Positions 36,956 to 49,829 of a DNA stretch of 64,000 bases are shown here, in pieces. Source of the DNA: Jacaranda mimosifolia (Eukaryota > Streptophyta > Magnoliopsida > Lamiales > Bignoniaceae). The position numbers and the translations under genes are program-made. The notes beneath the pieces are model-generated. The model searched no databases and was not told where the DNA came from. It worked only from the letters and a program-made list of their open reading frames with translations. Location: positions 25,091,001 to 25,155,000 of the forward strand of contig CM032128.1 in the NCBI GenBank assembly GCA_018894105.1, given 5' to 3'. Numbering within the stretch: the first letter of the stretch is position 1; the number at the start of each line of letters is the position of its first letter.

Positions 36956-39740
36956 ATGTGAAATTTGTAAGACTATAATGCCCAGCTCCATATTTGTTAT
37001 ACAGTCCTTATGGAACAAATTTATGATCCTGTTTTATCTACTCTAGTGTCTCAAAACAAGGCTCCATTTCCTAAATTGTGAACTTTTTTAAAAACTACCA
37101 TCTCATGCAACACCACTAACCCTTGATTACTACTTTTTAGGGCAATAATGTAATATATGCAAAACTTTTACTTCACCAACTTCCATCTAAAAATCCTTGA
37201 CAATTCAGCTAGGAGCTATAGTATTGGGATGTGAGAGGGTATTAAAACATATCAAATAGTAGAAATAATTTTGCATAACGGAGACTAAGTGAGAGAACTA
37301 GTACCGATAATTACAGAAGGAAATCCCTTAGAAGGCATGGAAATAAAACAACCCCTAAAATGAAAGAGCATGATAGAGGAAAAAACACATATGGACTTAG
37401 CAGGATTCTCCATGATCTTGGGGATATAACCAGCATTGCTATACTGGGAATCACCTATTATGTAAAGTATATTTATCATCAGCCATGCCTTACCTGCCAT
37501 GCATGCCAGAAAAGTACAGTATATTTCCTTCCAGCATAACAAGTACGGAAAAATGTGCCAGCACAACTAATTCATCAAACACCAATCCACAATACTATAA
37601 ATCACTTCTCATAAAAAAATTAAATACTAATATCATCTTAAAAGCAATCTCAAATTCCAGGACGAAATGCAAAATGCTTTTGTAGATTACTTTCCTTTTA
37701 TATTGGGTAAGAGAGGGGAAGCTTGTCAACAATGCTAGACTTCTTATGTTGAAAAGAGAGTCCAAACCCTGATGTCACTACAATTTGTAGACCACCAAAT
37801 ACAAATAACAAATTTTCACTACAATTCCCAAGTCATTATGTAAATGACATTTTATTTTATTTTTCTTTTTTCATTTTATGGTGGGGTGGGGGGTGTTCAA
37901 AACAGCAATTCTCACGGATGTTAAGAGTTCATTTAGACAAGATTTTATAACAGGCATGTAATATTCATGATATTTTCATTTCTTTTATATCATTCTATTT
38001 CAGATCTCATCCAGAAACCAACTGGAAACCTTGGAGATCTGTGAGAATTAAGTCAAGAGTTTTAAGTCAACCAACCAAGTCAAACACTGAACTGAAATGA
38101 TACTTCTACTAATGAAATAAAAAGAAAGATACCTTTGATTCTTGCTCAGTTTTTGTTCAGCATTTTCCTTTCTGCCATTTTGTGCTGAATGGTAATGTGC
38201 AAAATGGCATCCACCAGCAACATAAGAATTATGAAACAACATAATGAGGTGTATAGCATAAAATTGTCTTATTTACACACTAATACACTGTGACGATTCC
38301 TGTAAATTGTGACATGAATTTTTGGGTTAAGACATTAGTTTTGGCCAATCCAAAGAACATTTAGTAGGCAATCAAAATTATTCACTGATAATTCAGACCT
38401 CACAACATAACTTCTTTTTGCAAATAATTGCTTTCATTTCAAAGTAAGCGTAACTTCAACTGAATCTTTGAGATCCAGTTATCTATCAATTTAAAAAATC
38501 AAGAATCACAAATGAAAATTCAAACTTGACTGCAAATGGAACTGATTCTATGTGAAACTAATAAAGATACCAAGGTCCAGCTGGCGCATTTCTCTAACAA
38601 ACCTAAAGAAGGTAGAAATGGACATCAAATTGCTTAAGAATAGAGCAAACTCTACATCTGGAACCCTAACTTTTTATGTCACTGATGGTTATCAACTTCG
38701 ACAAATAATGATCTTGTAGAATGAAGTTAACAAAATAAAAATAAAACCAGTTCAAAAAGAAATCCACCTAAACAAGGAAAGAAACTACCTCCATGTTTAG
38801 CACAAAAGAGGAGATGAATTGAAAATCCTACAAACTTCATATAGAATTACTTCGTCAATACCATCCATAGAATAAAACAGGTCGGTTTGACAGCACAGTT
38901 AAGCATCAATAATTCCATCCAAAAATTTACTAGTTCAAACCACACTAACCTGGGGAAAGTAACGGAGACATAACAATCTTAGACTATGACTCATTTTTAG
39001 ACTATGTCTGTGGAAAGATAGAAAAGAAAAAAGGAAGAGAGGGAGAGATTTTCTCAGGGGCAAGTTCATCTTGTGTTTATGTCATTGTTAAGATTTCTCA
39101 CTACTTCAGTAAGACTCTTCAAAATCCCAGGTGAGTAAATCATAATTTTTCCAAGTATCGACCTTCCTATCATGTGTTGCAATTACACGTTACTCTTAGG
39201 AAACCTGATGACAGTTGGATCACTTCAATACCCTGATAATGGCATATGCATGCTGTGCTGGCACTCAAGTAAAATTCAATTCCAAGTAAGGACAACCCGA
39301 TCATTAATGTTTCCTTTGTTATTCATGATCCTAATGATGGCACTTCAGATTGACTTCAAAAACAGCAGCGACTTTGAGAGACGCCCAAAGCCTAACCAGA
39401 AACAGTAATTCATCACAGGCTGGATAAGCTCAATCCTTCTGCACACTTAAGCAGACAAATAAGACATAATTTTTTTGCCATGTTTCTGCCACTTCTGAAC
39501 TATACTTTAACATTAAGAGTGTTCGAAAACCAGGATAATGAAGTCAAGTTCTCTAAATTTCTCAAGGATAGTATGAAGAGTAAAACACTCAATCAATAAG
39601 GGGATGCATGTGTAATTGACGCAGTGTGCGCCATGGAGAAATTTCCAACTTTACTTAAAAGACCAGGTGGAATCAAATTCACAAATCACAACCAGGAAGC
39701 GTGATAAAATGCTTGGAAACAAGTTAACCTTGAAAAAGCA

Positions 39741-40054
39741 AATCAGGCAAGCAAACCTAGTTAATTGCAAAAGGAGGTTGGCCGGGGATGGAGTGATCCT
39801 CCTATTCCCCTGGAAATTCACTTTCTTGCAGTTCTTTGGAACAAACAAATCAAGAAATTGACCCTAGTTAAATTGTGCAAATAGGATTTCAGGGGATGCA
39901 CTGATCCTCTTCTTGCCCTAGAACTTCAGTTTCATGAAATTTCTTGAATCAAAAAAGAAAAAAGAAGAAAAAAAAAAAGAAAGCAAGTGAGGCAAATTAA
40001 ATTGCAAAAGGAGGTTGGCTGCAGTGGAACTTCGGTTTCATGCAGTTTCTCCAT
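39741..40054. repeat. Three diverged local repeats (~70-115 bp)
   Basis: The block order CTAGTTAATTGCAAAAGGAGG, GGGGATGGAGTGATCCTCCT, AAATTCACTTTCTTGCAGTTTCTT occurs at about 39751-39858. A diverged copy lies at about 39861-39965 and a shortened copy lacking the middle at about 39984-40054. Confidence 0.65.
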
Positions 40055-41215
40055 ACTTGTGGACTGTGCTCCCCTTTCATCTTTCAGCACTAAATAGTAA
40101 ATAATAGTTTTCCTGAAAGGAAAACAACATGAAGTAAGTAGAGAGTTTATAGAATGTTATGCGCATTATTAATTATCGCATGCTTACAGCTCATCATATA
40201 GTAGTCTATAAGGGAATTAAATTTTTTATTTTCCAGCAAGGACAATGTCACTCTATTTGGTATCTTGTACTCAATCATTTAATTAGCATCTCTTTAATTC
40301 TCATTACTATTTTCCCATTGTGCTACTGGAGTCAAGAAAAAAGGAGAGTCAGGGAGGAGACTCCAGGGCAAGGAGTAAGGAGGTTAAAATAATGTATTGT
40401 AGTTCAGAAGTCCGAGATCAATTGAGATTATGATGAAAAGTGAAGCAAAGAACGGGTCGAAGCAAATCAACTATTAAGATTTGCCTTTCTCTTATGACAT
40501 AATTATGCAACTGCTATGCTTTGTGCTTCATGTAAGTCATTTAACTCCATAAATGCAGCACCAGGTAGCATCACTTCCAGGCAGAGCAGAGATAATGGAG
40601 CCCCTAATATTCAAAGTTGTGGTGGAGAATCAAATTCCAACTAATAAGATACTAACCATAAAGTTTCTACAATGTTTGATGATAGTAGTTGTCTTTATTT
40701 AGATAACTAAGTATTTATATGGACCGTTTTCCACTTCTCTATTAGCAGAAGGAAATTGTTTATTTCACTACATAACCATAATTTACTATAGGAAAATTTT
40801 GTTCTACTTCCAGTTAAAGAATTACTGATAATAATCACATCCACAAGTTTGACATTCATTTTAAAGCTCTAAAGATTCAAGAGCTTGACATAGGCTTCAA
40901 AGAAAATCATATTATCCTTTGGGTAGTGAAAGTTTTCCATGCACTTAATGAACCTCAAATACAAATGATGTTAAATGGTGATAATATCATGCCCACGATG
41001 CAAAAACAACTGAAATCAAGAGAAGGGGGAAAAAAGCACATACACACACACACAAACTAAAAACCCATCTAACAGATTGCAATTTTTATGGAGATCAATA
41101 GAGTGCATTCGCACAAAGGTTATAAATCAGTTTATGCACATTGTAATGTTTGTGCTTAAGGGGGTCATTAACAGTGGAAATCCGAACTATTAATATAGTA
41201 TTAATAAAAACCTAA

Positions 41216-41499
41216 GGGGCAGTTTGGTTTGGTTTGGTTTTTTTGGAGGTATTTTTATTTTTTTGGTGAAAATGAATAGTGAAAAAGTTAGTTATAAGTG
41301 TGATTTTGAAAATGAAATGTTGTTTTGATGTTTTGTTTAAAATGAAATGATTGTGAAAGGTTGAAAATGAATTGTATTTGAACATTGTAGTGTATTTGTA
41401 GAGAAAATAAAGTATGAAATGGAGGGAGGGTGTAATACTGTATCAGAAAAAATGTGGTGACAATGAAATGAAGTCAGGAAAACAAAACCAAACGGGCAC
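41216..41499 (+). mobile_element. PIF/Harbinger-type (Tourist-like) MITE, copy A
   Basis: The left end GGGGCAGTTTGGTTTGGTTT pairs with the right end AAAACAAAACCAAACGGGCAC. The element is flanked by TAA on both sides (41213-41215 and 41500-41502), the typical 3-bp target duplication of this superfamily. It is 284 bp and non-coding. Its interior is shared with copy B at 53.5 kb. Confidence 0.7.
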
Positions 41500-42402
41500 T
41501 AAGAGACTCATCCCAACAAAATTTCCTCAAATAAATGATCATTCACGAGTGCACCACAGTCCTAGTATCAGAGAGAACAAAATCAAACCGCAAGTTGAGA
41601 AATTTTGAACCAAAACTCAAAAAAACAAAAAAGGAAAAATTCTTGATGATCGAAATAAGATACCGATGAGTTAGTCCAGAACATTGAACACCCAATAATG
41701 GAAATGACAGAGGGGAGAAAGTGTGTGTGTGTGTAATATACACATATATACATAAGAAAATGGGAAACATACAACGGTTCTGTGGCTGTAGAAGGAGGCA
41801 TTTAAAATGCCTATTTTTTATTCTTGAATTCCATTCTTTCAGGCGGCGTATAACGTATTCTTCCCCGATTGCTAAAGCCTAATAACAGTCGGTCCTTCCT
41901 TTTTTTATTCTTTTCCTTTGCTGAGTATTTTTCAATTTTCAGAAAGTAATTTGTTATTCTTGAATACCAACTACCAAGGGGTTGGTTTTTGGTACATGAA
42001 AAAATAGTATACAATTAAATATATAGTTCCTTACAAAATAATTTAGTCCACAAAATCATAATTTCAAGTAATGATAACTACATCATCTATTATTTTATAC
42101 TAATTTTGAATTCTTTCTACCTTGAAAGTAAATGGATATGGGATTCTTAATTTCACTTCTTATAAACTATATCAATTCAGATGCCATATGATAAAGGCAT
42201 TGATAATTATACAATGAATACATTTATTTTGCAGTACTAATTTCCTGACATATTGTATATCAAATTATAATAAAATTTTATTTATTCATGAATTAAACTA
42301 TAACAAGTCTAGTGTAAAAAAAAAAAAATATATATATATATATATATAAAATCTTTTTTCAGCTAGCAACTCCTAAATTTTTTGTACCTCATCAATCACC
42401 AA

Positions 42403-42815
42403 GGGCCTGTTCACCTAGCATTTAGGTCATTTTCTAGAAAAAAATTTGGGAGAATGAGTTTTTGGGAGAAAATTTGGAAAAAATGTTAATTGTTTGTTAA
42501 TGTTTTGGTGGGGAGATAAATTTTACTGTAGATGTCAAATTAATTACTTTTTTGTTGGATTTGTAGAAAGAAATTATTTTTTTATGCAATGTGTATATAT
42601 ATATACTTTCATGGTGTGTGTGTATATATATATATACACTTGAGTGTTAGGTAGGGGTAGGGTAGTGTGTAGAGTCTTTTTGAGATTGAATTCTGAAGAT
42701 TTTTTTGGTATAAATTTTTTTGTGTTTTGAAAAAATAATTGAAGAATGTGTATATTTTTTGGGATTATTTTGAGAGTTGGGAAAAATTTTCCCAAAATAC
42801 TAGTGAACACAGCCC
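42403..42815. mobile_element. MITE with GGGC..GTTCAC terminal inverted repeats
   Basis: The left end GGGCCTGTTCACCTAG and right end CTAGTGAACACAGCCC are imperfect inverted repeats. Inside them GGGAGAAAATTT and GGGAAAAATTTTCCC words also pair. It contains TA/TG microsatellites (about 42593-42638). I could not see a clear target duplication, so the superfamily is open (hAT-like ends). Confidence 0.55.
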
Positions 42816-43482
42816 AAATAGTATGCTCCATTTCTTTTTCTTTCCATTTTTTTGGGTATGGCCAGAATAACATGCAACATTGCATGTGTAAAAAGTTTCT
42901 TTTAATATCCATTATTATGTGTTGATAAATTAATATGGAATACGATATTATTATATACTTTTTAAATGCATCAATTCCGCTCCGCTTCAAGCATTCATAT
43001 ACAAATCTTACTTTTAAAAAAAAAAAAAATGATTGTAGAATATATTGTTATATATTTCCCATTCAACCCATATAGTCCTTGAGCCAACTGCATACCCTAT
43101 CATAGGGTTGGATATCATATGGTAATGAAATAGAGACGTACATACAACTTTTTGCAGTTCCTTTAGGGTTCAGGCAGAATCTTATTTATATTATTAACTG
43201 TTATTCTTGTTCTAATACCACTTCAGCACAAACTTAGTCCACTCAAAAAATTAATTATTGGAGAATAAATGGAAAGAAGTCCCACTGCATAAGTGGATTG
43301 AAGAATACTTTCAAAATTGATGTGGGATGGGAAAATTTTACAAATTGCTTTTTATACACACCAGACCACAGTATATGATAATTATTATCTCAGTGAGATG
43401 TAAAGTATTTGCCGATCAAGGAAATTGGAACAAATTGAGTCAATCTGGACTGGAGTCGTCTGAGCAGGCAGGCCTATTTAAT

Positions 43483-43498
43483 TTGGGCTCAAGCCCAA
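43483..43498. promoter_or_regulatory. Palindromic site II pair (TTGGGCT-CA-AGCCCAA)
   Basis: TGGGCT and its reverse complement AGCCCA form an inverted pair with a 2-bp spacer, 122-137 bp upstream of the isoleucyl-tRNA synthetase ATG. Site II elements (TGGGCY) are bound by TCP factors and are typical of plant translation and mitochondrial gene promoters. Confidence 0.6.
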
Positions 43499-43576
43499 TC
43501 CAATCTAAAGAATTACACACAAACGCAAAGTCTACCACCCCCAACATTTTTACGCAAAGAATACTTAGCTGCTCCA

Positions 43577-43584
43577 AAACCCTA
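43577..43584 (+). promoter_or_regulatory. Telobox (AAACCCTA) upstream of isoleucyl-tRNA synthetase
   Basis: Lies 36 bp before the ATG and about 80 bp after the site II pair. The site II plus telobox arrangement is the known co-regulatory signature of plant ribosomal-protein and translation-factor genes. Confidence 0.6.
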
Positions 43585-43619
43585 CCCACTACAGTCCCGC
43601 GGCTTGCGGCCATCCCTCA

Positions 43620-46600
43620 ATGGACGACGTTTGCGAAGGCAAAGACTTTTCATTCCCCTCCCATGAAGAAAAGATCCTCTCATGGTGGGACGACATCGAT
43701 GCCTTCAAAACCCAACTCCAGCGCACTAAACATTTCCCTGAGTACATCTTCTACGACGGCCCGCCGTTCGCCACCGGACTCCCTCACTATGGCCACATTT
43801 TGGCCGGCACTATCAAAGACATTGTGACAAGGTACCAATCCATGACGGGCCATCACGTCACTCGGAGATTTGGGTGGGATTGCCATGGGTTGCCCGTGGA
43901 GCATGAAATTGATCAGAAATTGGGGATCAAGAGCAGAGAGGATGTGATTAAGATGGGTATTGGGAACTATAATGAAGAGTGTAGGGGGATTGTGCAGAGG
44001 TATGTGAATGACTGGGAGAAGACGGTGGTTAGAATGGGAAGGTGGATCGATTTCAGGAACGATTATAAGACCATGGATTTGAATTTCATGGAGACTGTGT
44101 GGTGGGTTTTTGCTCAGTTGTTTCACAAGGGTCTTGTCTACAGAGGTTTCAAGGTATCATGTATTTATCATTAATAATTTCTCTTTATCTTTTGGCTTTC
44201 TTTTGATTAACTTACGAGGTTCACTTTTTTGTGATGTTATTACATTCTCTACATCTCTATTTGTTAATTCTTGCATTCTGGAGTCGTTGTGATGCTTACT
44301 GGAATGTTGATTGACTGACTTTTGAAGTTACGGACACTTTGATGGCATTTGATGTTCCTATACTGGTAAAAAATACTTAGAATAATGAGGTTTAGGGTGC
44401 TTGAATTTTTGAGGAGTTCGACTTAACAAATTAGTGAGACTAAAGCTTGCTTGGCTTTTGAAATTAAAACTTAAAATCTTTATCAAATCAACATATTCAA
44501 ATGTTTCAGAAATATGATTGCACTAAAAATGCTATTAGTCTGTGTCTCCCTATATTACATGATTCTAAAAATTTACTTATATTTAGTTTTATTGATATAC
44601 TGTGTGCCTTCATGGCTATTTCACAGTGAACCACAGCTTACCTCCTAACCTTAATTTGCTGGCATGTCGAGCAATTCTGGTGTGCTAGAGAACAACCTAA
44701 TTAAAGATTAGACAATATGAAAAAGCTTTGACAGCTTTGCTGAAGTCTGATGAAGATGAATTTGTTAACATATTCATGCTTTTATCATTTGTTGATACTT
44801 GATAGTTTTTCAAATGGTTCTTTGTTCAACTTGTTCATTGTTGGTCTATGAATTAGGTCTGTATTCCTTTCAGAAAGGAAGGAGGTGGGGGCTGGCTGTC
44901 TGGAATGATACCTTTGCTAATCTATAAATGGATCCTGCTATGGTTTTGTATTTAGCTACTGATCTTGAATTTTCTTTTTCTTGTCTTACTTCTTGCAGGT
45001 TATGCCATACAGTACAGGCTGCAAAACTCCATTATCTAATTTTGAAGCCAATTCCAACTATAAGGAAGTTCCTGATCCTGAAATAATGGTAGCTTTTCCT
45101 GTAGTTGATGATCCAGATGGTGCGTGTTTTGTTGCATGGACAACAACACCTTGGACATTGCCTAGTAACCTTGCACTTTGTGTCAATACTAATTTTGTTT
45201 ATCTGAAGGTCCGCAACAAGTTCAATGGGAAAGTTTATGTGGTTGTCGAATCACGTTTGGCAGAGCTTCCTGTTGAAAAGGCAAAGAAAGGATTACCTGA
45301 TGGAGCTGTTGTTGGCTCTGGAAATTCAAATTCGAAACCCAAATCTTCTGGTGGTAAAGCTAAGAATATTGATACATACGAAGTGTTGGATAAGTATAAT
45401 GGGGCTTCACTTGTAGGAAAGAAGTATGTTCCTTTGTTTGATTACTTCAAGGAGTATTCTGATGTGGCATTTAGAGTTATTGCAGACAACTATGTAACTG
45501 ATGACAGTGGTACTGGAATTGTTCACTGTGCTCCGGCCTTTGGTGAAGATGATTATCGTGTTTGTATGGAGCATGGCATAATTAGCAAGGGGGAAAACCT
45601 GGTTGTAGCAGTCGATGATGATGGTTGCTTTACTGAGAGAATCGTTGACTTTAGCAAGCGCTACGTCAAGGATGCTGATAAGGATATTATCCTAGCAGTG
45701 AAACAGAAAGGCAGGCTCGTCAAATCTGGAAGCTTTACTCATAACTATCCATTTTGCTGGAGATCTGATACTCCCCTCATCTACAGAGCAGTACCCAGCT
45801 GGTTTGTTGCAGTGGAAAAGATTAAAGATCAATTGCTAGAGAACAACAAACAGACATACTGGGTACCAGACTTTGTGAAGGAAAAGCGCTTTCACAATTG
45901 GCTTGAGAATGCTAGAGACTGGGCTGTCAGTCGAAGTAGGTTTTGGGGTACCCCACTTCCTTTATGGATTAGTGAGGATGGCGAGGAGATTGTGGTCATG
46001 GATTCCATTGCAAAACTGGAAAAATTTTCTGGTGCCAAGGTGACTGACTTGCATCGTCATAAAATTGATCATATTACAATCCCTTCAAGTCGCGGTCCTG
46101 AATTTGGTGTTCTTCGACGAGTGGAGGATGTATTTGATTGCTGGTTTGAGAGTGGATCCATGCCTTATGCTTATATCCATTATCCATTTGAAAATGTTGA
46201 ACTGTTTGAGAACAATTTCCCTGGACATTTCGTGGCTGAGGGGCTGGATCAAACTCGTGGATGGTTCTATACTCTGATGGTTCTGTCGACTGCACTTTTT
46301 GGGAAACCTGCTTTTAGAAATCTCATTTGCAATGGGCTTGTGCTGGCTGAGGATGGGAAGAAGATGAGTAAGAGATTGAAGAATTACCCTCCACCCTCTG
46401 AAGTCATAAATGATTATGGAGCTGACGCGTTACGATTGTACATTATAAACTCTCCAGTTGTTCGTGCTGAACCTTTGCGTTTTAAAAAGGATGGGGTGTA
46501 TGGTGTAGTAAAAGATGTCTTCTTGCCATGGTATAATGCTTATAGGTTCCTCGTGCAAAATGCTAAAAGACTTGAAGTTGAGGGACTCGCACCATTTACA

Positions 46601-48016
46601 CCCATTGACCAACACATTATCCAGAAGTCCTCAAATGTTCTTGACCAATGGATTAATTCAGCAACTCAGAGTTTAGTCCATTTTGTGCGGCAAGAAATGG
46701 ATGCTTATAGACTGTATACGGTGGTTCCATATCTCCTGAAGTTTTTGGACAACTTGACAAATATATATGTTCGATTCAATCGAAAGAGACTGAAAAGTCG
46801 TACTGGAGAGGAGGATTGCAGAACTGCTCTTTCAACTCTTTATTATGTGCTTCTAACAGCATGTAAATCTATGGCTCCATTCACACCATTCTTCTCTGAA
46901 GTTCTTTATCAGAATTTGAGGAAAGTCAGCAAAGGATCAGAAGAAAGCATCCACTATTGCAGTTTCCCTACAGTAGAAGGAAAGAGAGGGGAGCGTATTG
47001 AAGAAAGTGTCAATCGGATGATGACAATTATAGATCTTGCACGCAACATTCGTGAGCGTCATAACAAACCTCTTAAAACACCACTTAAGGAGATGATAAT
47101 TGTACATCCTGATGCAGATTTTTTGGATGACATTGCTGGTAAACTAAAGGAGTATGTGCTGGAGGAGCTTAATGTGAAATCTTTGGTTCCGTGCAATGAT
47201 ACTTTGAAGTATGCCACCTTACGTGCTGAGCCTGATTTCAGTGTGCTGGGGAGAAAGCTTGGTAAATTGATGGGAGTTGTTGCAAAGGAAGTGAAGGCGA
47301 TGTCAACAGAAGATATCTTAGCATTCGAGAAAGCAGGAGAAATTACTATTGCAACACATGTTTTGAAGCTTACTGATATCAAGATAACTCGGGAGTTCAA
47401 GCCTCCTGGTGATGTGAAGATAGAAGATATGGATGCTAAAGGAGACGGTGATGTCTTGGTGATATTGGACTTGCGTCGGGATGAATCTTTGTTTGAGGCT
47501 GGAGTTGCTCGTGAGATTGTCAACCGAATTCAGAAGTTGCGGAAGAAAGCAGCACTTGAACCCACTGACTTGGTGGAGGTCTTCTTTAAATCATTGGATG
47601 AAGATGAAACGAACTCTCGAGAAATTTTAGAATCGCAGGAAGAATACATCAGAGACGCACTTGGTTCTTCATTGCTTCCCTCTTCTTTGATTCCCCCTCA
47701 TGCTGTGGTTCTTGCTGAAGAGAGTTTCCATGGGATCTCAAATCTCTCTTTTGCAATCACTTTGGCTAGGCCAGCTCTAGTATTTAACTCGGATGCCATT
47801 GTTGCATTGTATGCTGCCAATGCCAAGTTTGCACATGGACTACAAACTTACTTGTTGATGAGAGATCACCATAATCTGAAGGCAGAGTTCCAACTTGGAA
47901 AGGGTAAGTTGAAGATCACTTGCATCGAAGATGTACCTCCAGTGGAGGTGGTGTTGGGTGAACATGTGTTCTTGACTGTTGGTGATTATTATTCAAGCAT
48001 CAGGGGGACTAGGTGA
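43620..48016 (+). CDS. Isoleucine--tRNA ligase, cytoplasmic
   Basis: Class I aminoacyl-tRNA synthetase that charges tRNA-Ile with isoleucine using ATP. Two exons, 43620-44153 and 44999-48016, join in phase 0 to give 1183 aa, as expected for eukaryotic cytosolic IleRS. Motifs: the HIGH signature as HYGH (56-59), [10 protein letters not shown] (85-94), the editing-domain motifs TTPWTLPSN (227-235) and GTGIVH (349-354), and KMSK (633-636). An anticodon-binding domain and a C-terminal extension follow. The N-terminus has no organelle transit peptide (it begins [12 protein letters not shown] with acidic residues), so the product is cytosolic. The ATG at 43620 is the only start that gives the family N-terminus. 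A site II/telobox promoter lies just upstream. The single intron is 845 bp, and nothing is broken. Confidence 0.96.
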
Positions 48017-48169
48017 TTTTCTTTGGGTTTTGCTTAATACAGATCACTTACCCCCTCGTAGCTGAATTGTTATTGTTTTGTATGCTCAGCTACAAGGATG
48101 ACCATTGTCTTGTGAGGAACCTTTTTTTGCCAGGAGCAATATGATCTTTCATACACCAGATAGTGATAG

Positions 48170-48175
48170 AATAAA
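48170..48175 (+). terminator. AATAAA polyadenylation signal of isoleucyl-tRNA synthetase
   Basis: A perfect AATAAA about 154 nt after the stop codon, in T-rich surroundings. Plant signals are loose, so this is likely but not proven. Confidence 0.5.
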
Positions 48176-48660
48176 GCCATAGTGTGTATTTGGATTTCCA
48201 TGTATTTTTCAAATTTTGATCACCCAAAAGGTAAAGGTCCCCTACAACTCTTTCCTTCTTTCCTTCTCAATCCTTTTGTGGGGCTATATTTATTTTAGAT
48301 ATTACATCTCCATGCACCTATTGCCTTTTATCTTCTGGCAATCAACCAAAAAAATTCGATGGGTAAATCTACTCCTAGACCTTGAGAACGAACGCTCTCA
48401 GCCTGGTTCGTTTCAAACTTGACTCAATCGCACTATTGAGTATGTTTTTACCCGTGCTATGCTAGTGACACCCTATCTTTTCAATCCCTGTCTGCTTTTC
48501 TATTGCTGCTCGGATTATATTTTCCGGGAAAAAAAAATAAAAAGATCAAAAATAAAACTTTCAACAATTGATATTAAAATTTAAATCGAATGTCAAACCA
48601 TCTTTTTTAGTTTAGCTCATTTATAAACATACATTTTAATTTTAACTCACGCAATCAATT

Positions 48661-49036
48661 AAGGGGGTGTTTGGGTGATATCAAAACATCTTACATAAGA
48701 TGTTTGAAAACTTATTAAATATAAAAAAGTGTTCGACAAATTTTTTTTTTAAAAAAATGGTCATAAACACTTAAAATAAGTGTTAGGTGCTTATAAAATT
48801 CCATTAAAGAAATAAAGAGTTCCAAACTAATTTTTAAAATTTTAACAAACTCTCTTAATTTTAATTATATTAATTATAAAATTATCATTGCTAGCATCTT
48901 CTAAATTCTAAATTTTATTTATTCAAACAATTTAAGAATTTTTTTTTTAAAAAAATATCTAGCATCTTATAAGTTTAAAAAACTTCTTATAAAATATAGA
49001 AACTTATTATAAATAAATTTAGCCTAACAACCTTTA
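48661..49036. mobile_element. Possible MITE (AAGGGGGTGTTTGGGT ends)
   Basis: The left end AAGGGGGTGTTTGGGTGA and right end AGCCTAACAACCTTTAG are weakly inverted. Internal words also pair, such as CATCTTACATAAGATG and AACTTATTATAAATAAATTT. AT-rich and non-coding, with no clear target duplication. The short frame starting at 49065 just after it (84 codons) has no recognisable motif and is not called. Confidence 0.4.
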
Positions 49037-49829
49037 GATAGCATAGATAGCAAACATCTTTACAATGGTGCAAGAAGATCTAAATAAGAAGAAAGTGACC
49101 ACGACAACTGAAGAGGTTGCAACAAGTCGTCATATCATGAAGTTCTGCAACCGAACACTCATAATGGCATTCCTAACTCCAAAAAAAATAGATGAAGCAA
49201 AGCAGGACCCGTGCAATTTAGAGAATAAATGTCAACTTTACAAAAATATGAATATTATGTTTAATTATACAAAACTCATTTTATCAATATATCATAACAA
49301 AATCCTATTTACAATATAGGAATTAAATTAATTTTTCTGACAACAGAACGTTATTTGTCGTTCAGCCTTTTTTAAGATCCCCACCGGAAAGACACACTAA
49401 TCAAAACAACGGTCGAAGTAATGGCAAAATGTTTAGTAACCTTTTCAACCACAATTAATTTGTAATGCACCAAGGAGTTGAGAAACAAATGAAATCTGGG
49501 AATGGATATCTTAAAATCAATCTGCTGCCCATATGTCATAAGCTGAACAAAACTATAACCTATGACAAGATATAATAGTCAAAATTCAAAAGATCTGAGC
49601 ACAAAGAAAGATGAGGGTTGATGATTTTAGGAACAAATTTCATCAAAAGTATAATGACAAAGTGGACTGAACAATCATCACAAATCAAAGCATGGTTTTG
49701 ACGGCAAAATTAAATATATCGCAGCAGAAATTTTTAAAAAGTTTTGCGTTGAACAATGGCAATGTGAAGCAACAGGTTTCTTTTTTTTTTCTTTCCTTTT
49801 TCTGTTTGCCCTTTCCTTTCTAACTTCTT

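Larger units (their letters stand above)
36100..43480. other. Long intergenic region between divergent genes
   Basis: The F-box and isoleucyl-tRNA synthetase genes are transcribed away from this 7.4-kb region. I see no convincing protein gene. It holds GA/GT microsatellites, a ~112-bp duplication at 36.74-36.95 kb, three diverged repeats at 39.74-40.05 kb, and MITEs at 41.2 and 42.4 kb. Several splice-like short segments on the minus strand (for example 38571-38602) are noted as a finding but not called as exons. Confidence 0.55.

Noticed and set aside
47059..47523. 154-codon minus-strand frame
   Set aside because: Antisense shadow of the isoleucyl-tRNA synthetase coding exon.
49065..49319. 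84-codon plus-strand frame after the MITE candidate
   Set aside because: No motif, AT-driven C-terminus, no conserved-looking segments or splice partners.
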